Virus record (IMG/VR): IMGVR_UViG_3300010293_000010
Span: 1 to 41,339 of that record
Reading direction: 5' to 3' (one strand)
Origin: a virus
Length of the DNA stretch: 41,339 bases
Shown: positions 1-7,745 of the stretch, one piece after another
Layout: each line of letters opens with the position of its first letter
How positions within the stretch are numbered: the stretch's first letter is position 1
Position numbers and translations under genes: made by a program
Notes under the pieces: generated by a model
Seen by the model: the letters and a program-made list of their open reading frames with translations, nothing else
Told to the model about the DNA's origin: nothing
Databases searched by the model: none

Positions 1-16
1 TAATATAAAAATGACT

Positions 17-42
17 AAAGAGTGCTTTTAAGCCTCTTTTTT
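17..42 (+). terminator. Rho-independent terminator of the upstream unit
   Basis: AAAGAG (17-22) pairs with CTCTTT (34-39), and GCTT (24-27) pairs with AAGC (30-33) with one bulged T. A short T run follows (40-42). It lies before the first gene, so it probably ends a transcript entering from the left, outside the window. The calculated stability was not determined. Confidence 0.6.
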
Positions 43-43
43 C

Positions 44-56
44 TTGTATATATAAT
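44..56 (+). promoter_or_regulatory. Possible -10 region upstream of the zinc-ribbon gene
   Basis: TTGTATATATAAT contains a perfect TATAAT at 51-56, just after the terminator at 17-42 and 47 bp before the first start codon. No good -35 is present 17 bp upstream, where the terminator stem lies, so this is only a candidate. Confidence 0.35.
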
Positions 57-102
57 AGTAGAAAATAGTTTTAATGAACAGAAAAGTGAAGGTAAGAAAT
101 AG

Positions 103-417
103 ATGAAAAATAAAAATTTTGCTGTAATAAAATGTCCAAAATGTGGTTATGAATATCTGCCCGCAGAGATAATATTTCCAAATTCACTAATTGGAAAACC
201 AAGAGATATTATCAGAGATGAGAATGGTTCAATAGAGTTTTTTAATGGTGACACATTAAATACACATGAGGAATTTGATTGTGAGAATTGTGGTGTTGCA
301 TTTGAAGTTGAAACAACAATGACATTTACAACATCATATGATACAAAAACCGACTTTGATGAAGAATATGAGACAACAATCTATAAGAACAGAATAAAAC
401 TTGAAGAGCCAAAATGA
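103..417 (+). CDS. Small zinc-ribbon protein
   Basis: This is a 104-residue acidic protein. It has two CxxC pairs, CPKC at residues 11-14 and CENC at 60-63, the arrangement of a treble-clef or zinc-ribbon metal site split by a roughly 45-residue insert. The rest is beta-prone and rich in Thr, Glu and Asp. No catalytic motif is visible. GAAGG lies about 10 bp before the ATG. The last codons overlap the helicase start by 4 bp (ATGA), so the two genes are probably translationally coupled. It may be a nucleic-acid-binding or adaptor protein working with the helicase; that is inference only. I do not recognise a named family. Confidence 0.75.
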   Translation: MKNKNFAVIKCPKCGYEYLPAEIIFPNSLIGKPRDIIRDENGSIEFFNGDTLNTHEEFDCENCGVAFEVETTMTFTTSYDTKTDFDEEYETTIYKNRIKLEEPK

Positions 418-2081
418 TAAGAATAAGAGAAGATAAATGTGAGAAGTTACCAGGAATAACGTCTTTATTTCTTTCTTTTTCATATCATAAAGAAATCATC
501 AATTTAATTAAGAATTGTGATGCTTACTTCTTTGATAAGAAATCTTTAGAGTGGGAACTTCCAATCAACAGTCTTTCTTATATAATTGATAATCTTGTTT
601 ACTATGATAATATTGAACTGCATCTCATGTCTGATGAAAAAGATATCTCTGATATTGAGCCTACATTGAGATACAAATTAGACCCATTTGATTATCAAAT
701 GGAAGGTATTAAATTTGGACTGAATAAAGATAGATGGTTGCTTTTAGATGCACCAGGGCTTGGTAAAACAGCACAAATCATACATATAGCAGAAGAGTTG
801 AAAGAAACAAGAGGATTGAAGCACTGTCTGATTATTTGTGGCATTGCATCTCTTAAGACAAATTGGAAGAGTGAGATTGAAAAGCATTCTAATCTGAGTT
901 GCATGATTCTTGGAGAAAGAAAGACTAGAACAGGTTCAGCAGTAATTGACTCTGTTGATAAAAGAGCGGAGCAAATTAAGGAATCTATTGATGAGTTCTT
1001 TATTATTACAAACATTGAAACACTGAGAAGTGATGATGTTTTAAACGCGATTAAAAAAGGAAAGAATGACATTAACATGATTGTTGTTGATGAGATTCAC
1101 AAAGCAAAATCAAATCAAAGTCAACAAGGTAAAAATCTTCTTAAATTAACAAAAGCAAAATATAGAATTGGTGCCACCGGAACTCTTTTATTAAATAATC
1201 CACTAGATGCATATGTTCCTCTAGCATGGATAGGTGAAGAACAATCAACACTAACAACATTTAAACACTTCTACTGTGAATTTTCAGATACTAATCAAGT
1301 GACAGGTGTTAAAAACATGAATATATTAAAGAATCATCTTAACTCATGTTCACTCAGAAGAACTAAAGATTTATTGAATTTGCCACCAAAAACAATTATT
1401 ACTGAGTATGTTGATATGAATGATAAACATAGAAAGTTCTATGATGATGTCAGAAAAGGAATTAAAAGTGAGGTTGACAAGGTAAAACTGACAACACAAT
1501 CAGTTCTTGCCATGATTACAAGATTGAGACAGTCTACAGCATGTCCTAGCATTTTAACATCAAGTGAAGTTACTTCAAGTAAGATTGAGAGGGCCGTAGA
1601 CCTTGCAGAACAGATTATAAGTAATGGTGACAAGGTTGTTATCTTCTCAACTTTTAAAGAGACTGTTAATCAATTAAAAGAATTGCTATCAGAGTTCAAT
1701 CCTGCTATAATGACAGGCGACACAAGAGAAGAAGATGTTGAAGCGGTCAAGACAAAGTTTCAAACAGAATCTTCTTGTAAGGTTTTTATTGGAACCTGGC
1801 AAAAAGCAGGAACAGGAATCACACTGACTGCGGCCAACTATATGATTTTTATTGACACTCCTTGGACATGGGGTGAGTTTGAGCAGAGTCAAGACAGAAT
1901 CTATAGAATTGGAACAAGTAAATCTGTTTTTATATACAATCTAATCTGCAAAGACTCAGTTGATGAGAGAGTAAGAGATATTGTTTATACTAAACAAGCC
2001 ATCAGTGATTATGTTATTGATGATAAGATTGGTCAGCATGGTGTAGATAGACTCAGAAAATATTTAATGGAAGAAATTTAA
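414..2081 (+). CDS. SNF2-type superfamily II DNA helicase/ATPase
   Basis: The protein has 555 residues. A short N-terminal domain (about 1-85) contains KKSLEWELP, reminiscent of the HARP-like domain found before SNF2 motors. The motor has a Q-like motif DPFDYQ (90-95), Walker A DAPGLGKT (112-119), Walker B VDEIHK (about 224), GATGTLLLN (motif III) and QDRIYRIG (motif VI, about residue 493). This motif set is typical of SWI2/SNF2 translocases such as SMARCAL1 and related phage helicases, which remodel or anneal branched DNA at forks. With RecA, SbcCD and RecU in the same window it probably serves fork restart, comparable in role to T4 UvsW. It starts inside the preceding gene's stop (ATGA). 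Confidence 0.9.
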   Translation: MIRIREDKCEKLPGITSLFLSFSYHKEIINLIKNCDAYFFDKKSLEWELPINSLSYIIDNLVYYDNIELHLMSDEKDISDIEPTLRYKLDPFDYQMEGIKFGLNKDRWLLLDAPGLGKTAQIIHIAEELKETRGLKHCLIICGIASLKTNWKSEIEKHSNLSCMILGERKTRTGSAVIDSVDKRAEQIKESIDEFFIITNIETLRSDDVLNAIKKGKNDINMIVVDEIHKAKSNQSQQGKNLLKLTKAKYRIGATGTLLLNNPLDAYVPLAWIGEEQSTLTTFKHFYCEFSDTNQVTGVKNMNILKNHLNSCSLRRTKDLLNLPPKTIITEYVDMNDKHRKFYDDVRKGIKSEVDKVKLTTQSVLAMITRLRQSTACPSILTSSEVTSSKIERAVDLAEQIISNGDKVVIFSTFKETVNQLKELLSEFNPAIMTGDTREEDVEAVKTKFQTESSCKVFIGTWQKAGTGITLTAANYMIFIDTPWTWGEFEQSQDRIYRIGTSKSVFIYNLICKDSVDERVRDIVYTKQAISDYVIDDKIGQHGVDRLRKYLMEEI

Positions 2082-2088
2082 AAATTTG

Positions 2089-2116
2089 TTGTGAACATTA
2101 GAATTAGTTGTATATT
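2089..2116 (+). promoter_or_regulatory. Weak promoter candidate
   Basis: TTGTGA (2089-2094), 16 bp, TATATT (2111-2116). It lies in the 65-bp gap after the helicase and before a 100-residue gene. The match is imperfect, but it is the only candidate in the gap. Confidence 0.35.
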
Positions 2117-2164
2117 ATTGTTGAACTAGAATCTGTTAGTTTTTAAATGAAAGGAGAAATTAAC

Positions 2165-2467
2165 ATGAAAGCAACCTGTATTTGGCAACCACGATATTGG
2201 GACCAAAAAGTTCTCATTAGCAAGATGGATGTGCGAAGAGATAAGTGTTATGTATTTTTCTGCTGTGACAGAAACAAGCCCGATTTATATTCATATGATG
2301 GCTCAAGAGTAATAAGTGAAATCAGAGTAGGAACAAATGGAAAAATTCCTTGCTATGAAGTTCCACTAGATTGGTTACAAAGTGAGGGAGACCTTACACC
2401 AGAACTTATTAAGATTAGAGATGCAGAATACGCTAAATATAAGAAAACTTTTCTCAAGAAGAAGTAG
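2165..2467 (+). CDS. Hypothetical protein, 100 aa
   Basis: The ATG at 2165 is preferred over an in-frame ATG at 2147, because AAAGGAGA at 2150-2157 overlaps that first codon and sits at the right distance (about 8 bp) from 2165. The protein is basic at its C-terminus (ends FLKKK) and has a beta-rich, Trp/Tyr-containing N-terminal half with a CYVFFCC stretch near residues 29-35. No known domain is recognised. A helical tail begins near DLTPELIKIRD. It is a small accessory gene between two promoter candidates and the function is unknown. Confidence 0.65.
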   Translation: MKATCIWQPRYWDQKVLISKMDVRRDKCYVFFCCDRNKPDLYSYDGSRVISEIRVGTNGKIPCYEVPLDWLQSEGDLTPELIKIRDAEYAKYKKTFLKKK

Positions 2468-2515
2468 TTAAAATCAAACACAAAGACAAAATTGTTCAGC
2501 AAGATAAAAAAATTG

Positions 2516-2544
2516 TTGACAATTTTATTTTTTAACTGTATAAT
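2516..2544 (+). promoter_or_regulatory. Consensus sigma-A promoter
   Basis: TTGACA (2516-2521), 17 bp, TATAAT (2539-2544): a perfect match to both hexamers. It sits 35 bp before the GTG start at 2579. AGTGT follows the -10, as at three other promoters in this window. Confidence 0.9.
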
Positions 2545-2578
2545 TAGTGTATATGATAGAATGAAAGGAAGATAAGAT

Positions 2579-2746
2579 GTGTATAAAATTATTAGCATTA
2601 CAAATTATCATCAATTTGATGGAATTGAATTGACACAGAAAGACTTTATTAAACTCATTGAAGTTCTTGAAATGGGAACATTTTACTTTACCGCTGAGGT
2701 TTTACATGACGGAAAAAAGGAAATTCACTCAAATTTATCTAGATGA
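2579..2746 (+). CDS. Small hypothetical protein with a GTG start, 55 aa
   Basis: A 55-codon reading frame runs from GTG at 2579 to TGA at 2744. It starts MYKIISITNYHQ and ends EIHSNLSR. Three things support it: AAAGGAAG at 2564-2571 as a ribosome binding site with about 8 bp spacing, a perfect promoter directly upstream, and the absence of any other gene in this gap. An overlapping ATG at 2577 opens only an 18-codon frame and is not a likely start. The product is small, near neutral and mixed alpha/beta, and I recognise no family. Such promoter-proximal miniproteins are often early host-takeover genes in phages, which is inference here. Confidence 0.6.
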   Translation: MYKIISITNYHQFDGIELTQKDFIKLIEVLEMGTFYFTAEVLHDGKKEIHSNLSR

Positions 2747-2772
2747 GTTTTTTTTGCAAAACCTCATTGTCC

Positions 2773-2801
2773 TTGACAAATGATTGATTTAGTGATATAA
2801 T
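2773..2801 (+). promoter_or_regulatory. Consensus extended -10 sigma-A promoter
   Basis: TTGACA (2773-2778), 17 bp, TATAAT (2796-2801), with TGA just before the -10. It drives the SprT-like gene at 2843. Confidence 0.92.
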
Positions 2802-2822
2802 AGATAGTGTAGAGATATCACT
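2791..2822. promoter_or_regulatory. Inverted repeat over the promoter (operator candidate)
   Basis: AGTGATAT (2791-2798) and ATATCACT (2815-2822) form a perfect 8-bp inverted repeat with a 16-bp spacer. It covers the -10 and the expected transcription start, the position of a repressor operator. Confidence 0.4.
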
Positions 2823-2842
2823 CATGAAAAGGGGTAATTAGA

Positions 2843-3376
2843 ATGACAGACAGAGAAATTAGTCAATATGTTTATCACTTCAATACTAAAGTTGCTGAGA
2901 TTCTTGGAAAGTCTCCAATGAATATTTCTGTTGAATTATCTAAGGCTGTTCGCACTGCTGGAACTTGTTACAAGACATCTTCAACATCAAGAAATGCTGT
3001 TATCAGAATTAGTCGTGTTCTTGCTGGTGTGCGTAGTATTGAAGAAACTAAAAACACTATTGTTCATGAATTGTGTCATGCCTATAATGAAAAAGGTGAT
3101 TGTCATGGAGCAGGTTGGAAGCAAGTTGCTCAAAAAGTAGGCTCTGCCCTTGGGTATAATATTACAAGAACCTACAGACTGTCTAATGAACAAAGACAAG
3201 ATTTAACATCTAAGGTTCAAGTAACAAAGAAACCTATTGGAATCATTGAGGTTCCTGAAATTGGTTATCGTAAGTATATTTACAAGAAGTGTCGTGGATA
3301 TCATGATGAATACAAGGGCTGGTTCTTTCGTAAAGATGGTCAAAGATATAATATTGTGTTCACCAAATTATCCTAA
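2843..3376 (+). CDS. SprT-like zinc metalloprotease domain protein
   Basis: The protein has 177 residues. HELCH at residues 75-79 is an HExxH zinc-metalloprotease motif, followed by a third ligand candidate, His88, in DCHGAGWK. That arrangement is characteristic of the SprT/Spartan family. Members occur in many phages; eukaryotic Spartan degrades DNA-protein crosslinks, so a role clearing proteins from DNA is plausible but inferred. The basic C-terminal third (KYIYKKCRGYH, then an aromatic stretch) could bind DNA. AAAAGGGG precedes the ATG at a suitable distance. It has its own consensus promoter and possible operator, which suggests early expression. Confidence 0.82.
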   Translation: MTDREISQYVYHFNTKVAEILGKSPMNISVELSKAVRTAGTCYKTSSTSRNAVIRISRVLAGVRSIEETKNTIVHELCHAYNEKGDCHGAGWKQVAQKVGSALGYNITRTYRLSNEQRQDLTSKVQVTKKPIGIIEVPEIGYRKYIYKKCRGYHDEYKGWFFRKDGQRYNIVFTKLS

Positions 3377-3409
3377 TGAAAAACATCAATAAAATGAAAG
3401 GTGTTATAC

Positions 3410-4486
3410 ATGAAAATTTCAAGGGAGGAGATGCTAATGCTTGAAGATATTAAAAAATCATACCTACAAAGTGCAAACAACATTTCTGATTGGCAGACTA
3501 TGGACAAAAATCTATTAGCCAATTTATATCTAAAGTATGAGCATAAGGAGCCTGAAAAGAGTTACTACTTCTCTGCTTTAATGCTTAGATATTGGAATAA
3601 TGTCTACAAGTTCTACAAGACATCAAGAAGTGCTAGACTTGAAATAAGTGACTTCACAAGTTGGTTGGCGGAGTCTTTCTTTGTTGCTTTTAAATATCGT
3701 AAATGGACAGACCCTAATAATAAACTATATAATGACCCACAAGGACCAGACAAAGTAATCAATCGCTGTATCTATTCAACTCGCATGAGATACTATCAGT
3801 ATTATAACATGGACAAGCGTAAGATTAACTACATCACAGACTCAATTGACAGACAGATTGAGACATTCGGCCAAACAGCGGAGGTCTATAGTCTTCTAAG
3901 CACAAATGATATTAAAGAAGATGATGACCAATGTTTAGAAGTCATTAACTATCTAATATCAAAAGGTCTTATTTTCAATAGTATTGTTGTTGACATCATT
4001 TGTTATGGTGACACTTTTAGAGGAATAAAAACTATTACAAGAGTTAGTGCTGAAGATGATGATTCAGACAACATTACAACTGAAGATGGAGAAAATGATG
4101 ATGAGAGTCAAGAACTTAATTCTGACAATATTGATGACGAAGACTTTTCAGACTCAGATATTATTGAATCAGATGACTTTGAAAAGAATGACAGTGAAGA
4201 GAACATTGAAGATTTTGAAGAAGAAAAACAAGTAGAAGTCAAGATGACTAAAAAGGTTAGTTATCGTTCTGAGTTTTCTTTGAGAAAATTAATGGCTCAA
4301 ATGAGACAACTTGGAGATGACTATGTGACCTACTTCAGTGAAGCATATCAAGTGGAGTCTTCTGATGTTATTCATGCAATTGAAAAGATAAAGGACCTTG
4401 ATGATAGAAAACAACTATCTAGATTTGTTAATAAGGTTATTTCAAGTTTGTCAAAGAATAAAAAGGTGGTTGATATTTTATGTTAA
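3410..4486 (+). CDS. Possible sigma-like transcription factor with long acidic linker
   Basis: From 3410 the protein has 358 residues. A GTG at 3401 lies inside the AAAGGTG ribosome site and is rejected. A later ATG at 3437 follows a very strong GGGAGGAG and may be the true start (349 aa). Residues 50-140 resemble sigma region 2: paired helices with ALMLRYWNNVYKFY, DFTSWLAESFFVAF, a KW.DP segment, then CIYSTRMRYYQYYNMDKRKI, the layout of T4 gp55-type factors. Residues 215-273 are almost entirely Asp, Glu, Ser and Asn. Residues 285-358 form a helical domain that could play the role of region 4. The sigma assignment is a pattern judgement, not a proven match. It overlaps the next gene by 7 bp. 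Confidence 0.7.
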   Translation: MKISREEMLMLEDIKKSYLQSANNISDWQTMDKNLLANLYLKYEHKEPEKSYYFSALMLRYWNNVYKFYKTSRSARLEISDFTSWLAESFFVAFKYRKWTDPNNKLYNDPQGPDKVINRCIYSTRMRYYQYYNMDKRKINYITDSIDRQIETFGQTAEVYSLLSTNDIKEDDDQCLEVINYLISKGLIFNSIVVDIICYGDTFRGIKTITRVSAEDDDSDNITTEDGENDDESQELNSDNIDDEDFSDSDIIESDDFEKNDSEENIEDFEEEKQVEVKMTKKVSYRSEFSLRKLMAQMRQLGDDYVTYFSEAYQVESSDVIHAIEKIKDLDDRKQLSRFVNKVISSLSKNKKVVDILC

Positions 4487-5226
4487 TTGAACTTCTTAAT
4501 TCAAACAACTATATAAGTTATAACATTAAAACCGCACAAATCTTTGGTTTAAATACAGCGGTATACATGACGGAACTTTTAAGTATCTTTGAAAAGGCAC
4601 GAAACAAAGATAAGTTGATTGATAAGGAATACTTTAAACTTGACCGAAAATATGTGTTCATGAGAACTACTTTGTCTATTGAAGAGCAACTTAGAATAGA
4701 TTCAAAACTTGCTCAGGTAGGCATTCTATTTAAGCATCAAGACAATCCTGACATCATTAAAGTTGATACTAAGATGTATGCTTCAATAATCACAAGTGAA
4801 GATGTTATACTGATTGATGACTTATCAAGAAAACTTGGAGGACTCAATAAAAAAGACCCTAAAGAATCAAAGAGACAGGCTGTTATCACTGCTTTAAAAA
4901 ACTCTATTCAAGTGTCTAATTATGAACTGCTTACAGCCCTCAGAGATTGGGTAGATGCCATCTTTGCAAGTCCTAAAGGAAACTATCTGTCTAATGCGTC
5001 AGTAAAACTGTTTCAAGACACTTTGAATTCTTATACTAAAGGTGACTTAGACCTTGCTCTTAGACTTGTTCAAATAGCAACCATACAAGGTTATCGTGAT
5101 TGTCAGTGGGCAATATCTGTCTATGAAAAAGATAACCAAATTAAAAAATCAATTCAAGATAAACAACCTCGTGTCACTACTCAGAAGAGAGCAACTGCTG
5201 ACACTGTTGGAGACAAAGTTTACTAA
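4480..5226 (+). CDS. Winged-helix protein, probable replication initiator/organizer
   Basis: The protein has 248 residues. The N-terminal part (NIKTAQIFGLNTAVYMTELL, then ...FMRTTLSIEEQL..DSKLAQVGILFKH) reads as a winged helix-turn-helix like that of DnaD/replisome-organizer proteins. The C-terminal part (about 130-230) is helical, followed by a basic tail rich in Gln, Lys and Thr. It sits one gene before the AAA+ helicase loader, and then come helicase and primase, the usual order for a phage initiator. It starts 7 bp inside the preceding frame. A terminator overlaps its stop codon. No DnaD2 YxxxIxxxW motif was confirmed, so the initiator role rests on the fold pattern and on context. Confidence 0.65.
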   Translation: MLIELLNSNNYISYNIKTAQIFGLNTAVYMTELLSIFEKARNKDKLIDKEYFKLDRKYVFMRTTLSIEEQLRIDSKLAQVGILFKHQDNPDIIKVDTKMYASIITSEDVILIDDLSRKLGGLNKKDPKESKRQAVITALKNSIQVSNYELLTALRDWVDAIFASPKGNYLSNASVKLFQDTLNSYTKGDLDLALRLVQIATIQGYRDCQWAISVYEKDNQIKKSIQDKQPRVTTQKRATADTVGDKVY

Positions 5227-5242
5227 AGACTTTGTTTCTTTT
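5210..5242 (+). terminator. Rho-independent terminator
   Basis: GAGACAAAGT (5210-5219) pairs with ACTTTGTTTC (5229-5238), a 10-bp stem with one G-U pair, followed by TTTT. It overlaps the stop codon of the winged-helix gene and is immediately followed by a new promoter at 5244. Confidence 0.75.
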
Positions 5243-5243
5243 G

Positions 5244-5272
5244 TTGACAGATAATTAAAAAAAGTGTATAAT
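5244..5272 (+). promoter_or_regulatory. Consensus sigma-A promoter of the replisome genes
   Basis: TTGACA (5244-5249), 17 bp, TATAAT (5267-5272). It starts directly after the terminator and reads into the 141-residue gene, then loader, helicase and primase. Confidence 0.92.
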
Positions 5273-5304
5273 AGAGTTAGATAAATAACATTGTGAGGTA
5301 TAAA

Positions 5305-5730
5305 ATGTATAGTAAATTATTTCATTCAGAAGTATTTGTTCCAGAATTTGCATTTGAAGATGTTCGTAATATTCAAAAAAATATACAGACAGTTGAACTT
5401 TCAAAACACTTTGAAGAGCAACATGTTGACACATTTGACAAAAAACATTGTCTAGAAAAGACAAAGATTATGTCTGCAATTGACTCATTAAAGAAAAATC
5501 AAGTTGACCCTTTTGAGATTGAACTCAGTAAGGATTACTATAAGTTTGGACCAGGTTGGCATGTAACTAAGTTTGTTGTTAGAGTTCCTTATGACACTTA
5601 TCGTGATGTAACATTTGTCATTGCAACTAGAACTGATTCAACTCATGCGTTTATTAAAACTGCTTGGCTCAATGATAAAAGAGATGTTCATTTAACTCTA
5701 GATAAATCAAAATACAGCACAGACCTATAA
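5305..5730 (+). CDS. Hypothetical protein, 141 aa
   Basis: The ATG at 5305 is chosen because TGAGG at 5294-5298 gives it proper spacing; an in-frame GTG at 5293 overlaps that ribosome site. The first half is helical (DVRNIQKNIQ, EQHVDTFDKKH). The second half is beta-rich: GPGWHVTKFVVRVPY, VTFVIATRTDS, then TAWLNDKRDVHLTLDKSKY. A TAWLN...TLDKSKY ending recurs in small phage proteins; some resemble endoribonuclease-type folds, but I cannot show catalytic residues. It is first in the replisome transcript, directly behind a perfect promoter. The function is unknown. Confidence 0.7.
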   Translation: MYSKLFHSEVFVPEFAFEDVRNIQKNIQTVELSKHFEEQHVDTFDKKHCLEKTKIMSAIDSLKKNQVDPFEIELSKDYYKFGPGWHVTKFVVRVPYDTYRDVTFVIATRTDSTHAFIKTAWLNDKRDVHLTLDKSKYSTDL

Positions 5731-5767
5731 AAATATTGTATAACAAGATAGGTGGAGAGAGAAAATA

Positions 5768-6439
5768 ATGACTGAAAACAAAGAATGTTGGTTAAAAAAT
5801 GAATGTAATCAAAAGGATTGTGGAGACTTCTGCATGAGACTTTTTAAACTTGATTACTTATATAAAGAAGCATTAATTTCGGCTCAACAAAGAAAACATG
5901 TTGCATTGTGTATTGATGCGGACGGCACTGATGAAGATGCTTTCATAAAATTAAAAAACATAGAAAATAACATTGAAGATTTTATTGCACAAGGAAAGAA
6001 TCTATATATTCACTCGACTAACACAGGAAATGGTAAATCAAGTTGGGCACTTCGTTTTGTTCAAACCTATTTCAATAAAATATGGCTCAAATCATCTCTA
6101 AGATGTAAAGCATTGTTTATCAATGTTCCTAGATTTCTACTAGCACTAAAAGAAAACATTTCAGATAGAAGTGATTATGTCGCTCACATCAAAGAAAATA
6201 TGCTAACTGCTGATATTATTATTTGGGATGATATTGCCACAAAACAGACCTCTATATTTGAGTCAGAACATCTTTATAGTATGATTGAGGCTCGAATAGC
6301 AGAAGGCAAATCAAACATCTTTACATCAAACCTCACTGCTCTAGAGATGCATAAATCACTGGGAGATAGGCTTTACTCAAGAATAGTTAATCTCAGTCAG
6401 GACATTGAGTTAAATGGTGCTGACAAGCGTGGAATATAA
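5768..6439 (+). CDS. DnaC/DnaI-like AAA+ helicase loader
   Basis: The protein has 223 residues. Walker A is NTGNGKSS (85-92) and Walker B is ADIIIWDD (148-155); a sensor-like IFTSNL follows near residue 198. The N-terminus has Cys7, Cys13, Cys18 and Cys22, which could form a zinc site like the N-terminal zinc domain of DnaI. The family loads the replicative helicase onto DNA, and the next gene is a DnaB-like helicase, so function and context agree. GGTGGAGAGAG precedes the ATG. A weak TTGTATAAC element (5736-5744) lies upstream, without a good -35. Confidence 0.88.
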   Translation: MTENKECWLKNECNQKDCGDFCMRLFKLDYLYKEALISAQQRKHVALCIDADGTDEDAFIKLKNIENNIEDFIAQGKNLYIHSTNTGNGKSSWALRFVQTYFNKIWLKSSLRCKALFINVPRFLLALKENISDRSDYVAHIKENMLTADIIIWDDIATKQTSIFESEHLYSMIEARIAEGKSNIFTSNLTALEMHKSLGDRLYSRIVNLSQDIELNGADKRGI

Positions 6440-6470
6440 TATTGATTTGTTTGCAGGAAAGGAAATGTAG

Positions 6471-7745
6471 ATGATACAATTACAAGCGTTAAATAGAATA
6501 CTTAAAGAAAAAGACACTTCCTTCATTGTGCTGAACAATCTAAATGAAGATTATTTTTCTGAGTATGTAGATGAGTTTACTTTCATTAAAAATCATCTTA
6601 GCAGATATGGAAATATTCCAGATACAGAATCATTCTTAAATAGATTCTCTGATTTTGAGATTATCAATGTAGAAGAAAAGAACTCATATCTTCTATCAGA
6701 GTTGATTGCAGATAAGAATACTAGAAATCTAGCCACCGTGTTTAATAAGATTAGAACACTGCTCATGGACAGCAAGACAGATGAGGCAATGAATCTATTT
6801 AAAGATTCTTCTTCAACTCTATCCACGGGTGTTGCATTGCAATGTGTAGACATTTTAAAAGACACCTCTCGATATGATGCGTATGTTGAAAGAACAAAAG
6901 ACTTTCAGAAGTTCTACATCAGCACAGGTTTTGATGAACTTGATAAAATTATGGGTGGTTGGGACAGAGAAGAAGAACTTGGAACAATTGTTGCAAGAAC
7001 TAATTATGGTAAAACCTGGATTCTATTAAAGAGTGCTGTTGCATCAGTTCAGCAAGGTCTAAGAGTTGGAATCTACTCAGGTGAAATGAGTGAGAGAAAG
7101 ATTGGATATCGTATTGACACATTGATTGGACATCTTTCAAATGGAAGTCTAACCCATGGAAACATTGCAGTTCAAAATGATTACAAGAAATATATAGATG
7201 AACTACCTAAAAAATATACCGGCTCTCTTAAGGTTCTAACACCCACAATGATTGATGGTCCTGGTGGTGTAAACTCACTTAGAACATTCATTGAAAAAGA
7301 AAAATTAGACATTCTATTTGTTGACCAACACTCATTGCTTGAAGACGATAGAAAAGCAAAGAATCCTGTTGAAAGGGCTGCCAACATATCAAGAGACTTG
7401 AAGAATCTGCAGGTCATGAAGAAGATTCCTATCATTAGTGTGTCTCAGCAAAACAGAACTATAAATGAAACAGGAAAAGTTGACACCACTCAAATTGCTC
7501 AGTCTGACAGAATTGGACAAGACTCAACCTCAATCATATTTCTAGAGAAAAAAGATGATATCATTAAACTAACACTTGTTAAATCTAGAGACAGTGAGAA
7601 TGGTAAAACAATTTCATATAAAGTTGATTTCAATACTGGCATGTTTGTATACATTCCTGAGGCTGAAGATGAGTTGGCATCTAATCACAGTGAAAACTAC
7701 TCTGGAAGATATGATGTTGAGTCCACAGGTAAGGAAGTGTTCTAA
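6471..7745 (+). CDS. dnaB: DnaB-like replicative DNA helicase
   Basis: The protein has 424 residues. An N-terminal helical domain (1-120) is followed by a linker and a RecA-type motor: TGFDELDKIMGGW (152-164), Walker A ARTNYGKTW (175-183), Walker B LFVDQHSLL (282-290), and a VSQQNR motif (about 324) equivalent to DnaB motif H4. The family forms a hexamer that unwinds the fork 5' to 3'. It is shorter than cellular DnaB (about 450-470 residues). AGGAAAGGA precedes the start. It overlaps the primase start by one base (TAATG), and loader, helicase and primase are consecutive. Confidence 0.93.
   Translation: MIQLQALNRILKEKDTSFIVLNNLNEDYFSEYVDEFTFIKNHLSRYGNIPDTESFLNRFSDFEIINVEEKNSYLLSELIADKNTRNLATVFNKIRTLLMDSKTDEAMNLFKDSSSTLSTGVALQCVDILKDTSRYDAYVERTKDFQKFYISTGFDELDKIMGGWDREEELGTIVARTNYGKTWILLKSAVASVQQGLRVGIYSGEMSERKIGYRIDTLIGHLSNGSLTHGNIAVQNDYKKYIDELPKKYTGSLKVLTPTMIDGPGGVNSLRTFIEKEKLDILFVDQHSLLEDDRKAKNPVERAANISRDLKNLQVMKKIPIISVSQQNRTINETGKVDTTQIAQSDRIGQDSTSIIFLEKKDDIIKLTLVKSRDSENGKTISYKVDFNTGMFVYIPEAEDELASNHSENYSGRYDVESTGKEVF

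Noticed and set aside
2694-2772. Terminator from GAGGTTTT and AAAACCTC around the 55-residue gene's end
   Set aside because: The arms are over 50 bp apart and no T run follows the second arm.
4047-4235. 62-codon frame rich in Met/Leu/Lys inside the acidic linker gene
   Set aside because: It is the out-of-frame shadow of GAT/GAA-rich codons, with no start signals.
5430-5470. TTGACA pairs in the 141-residue gene as promoters
   Set aside because: No TATAAT-like hexamer lies at the right distance.
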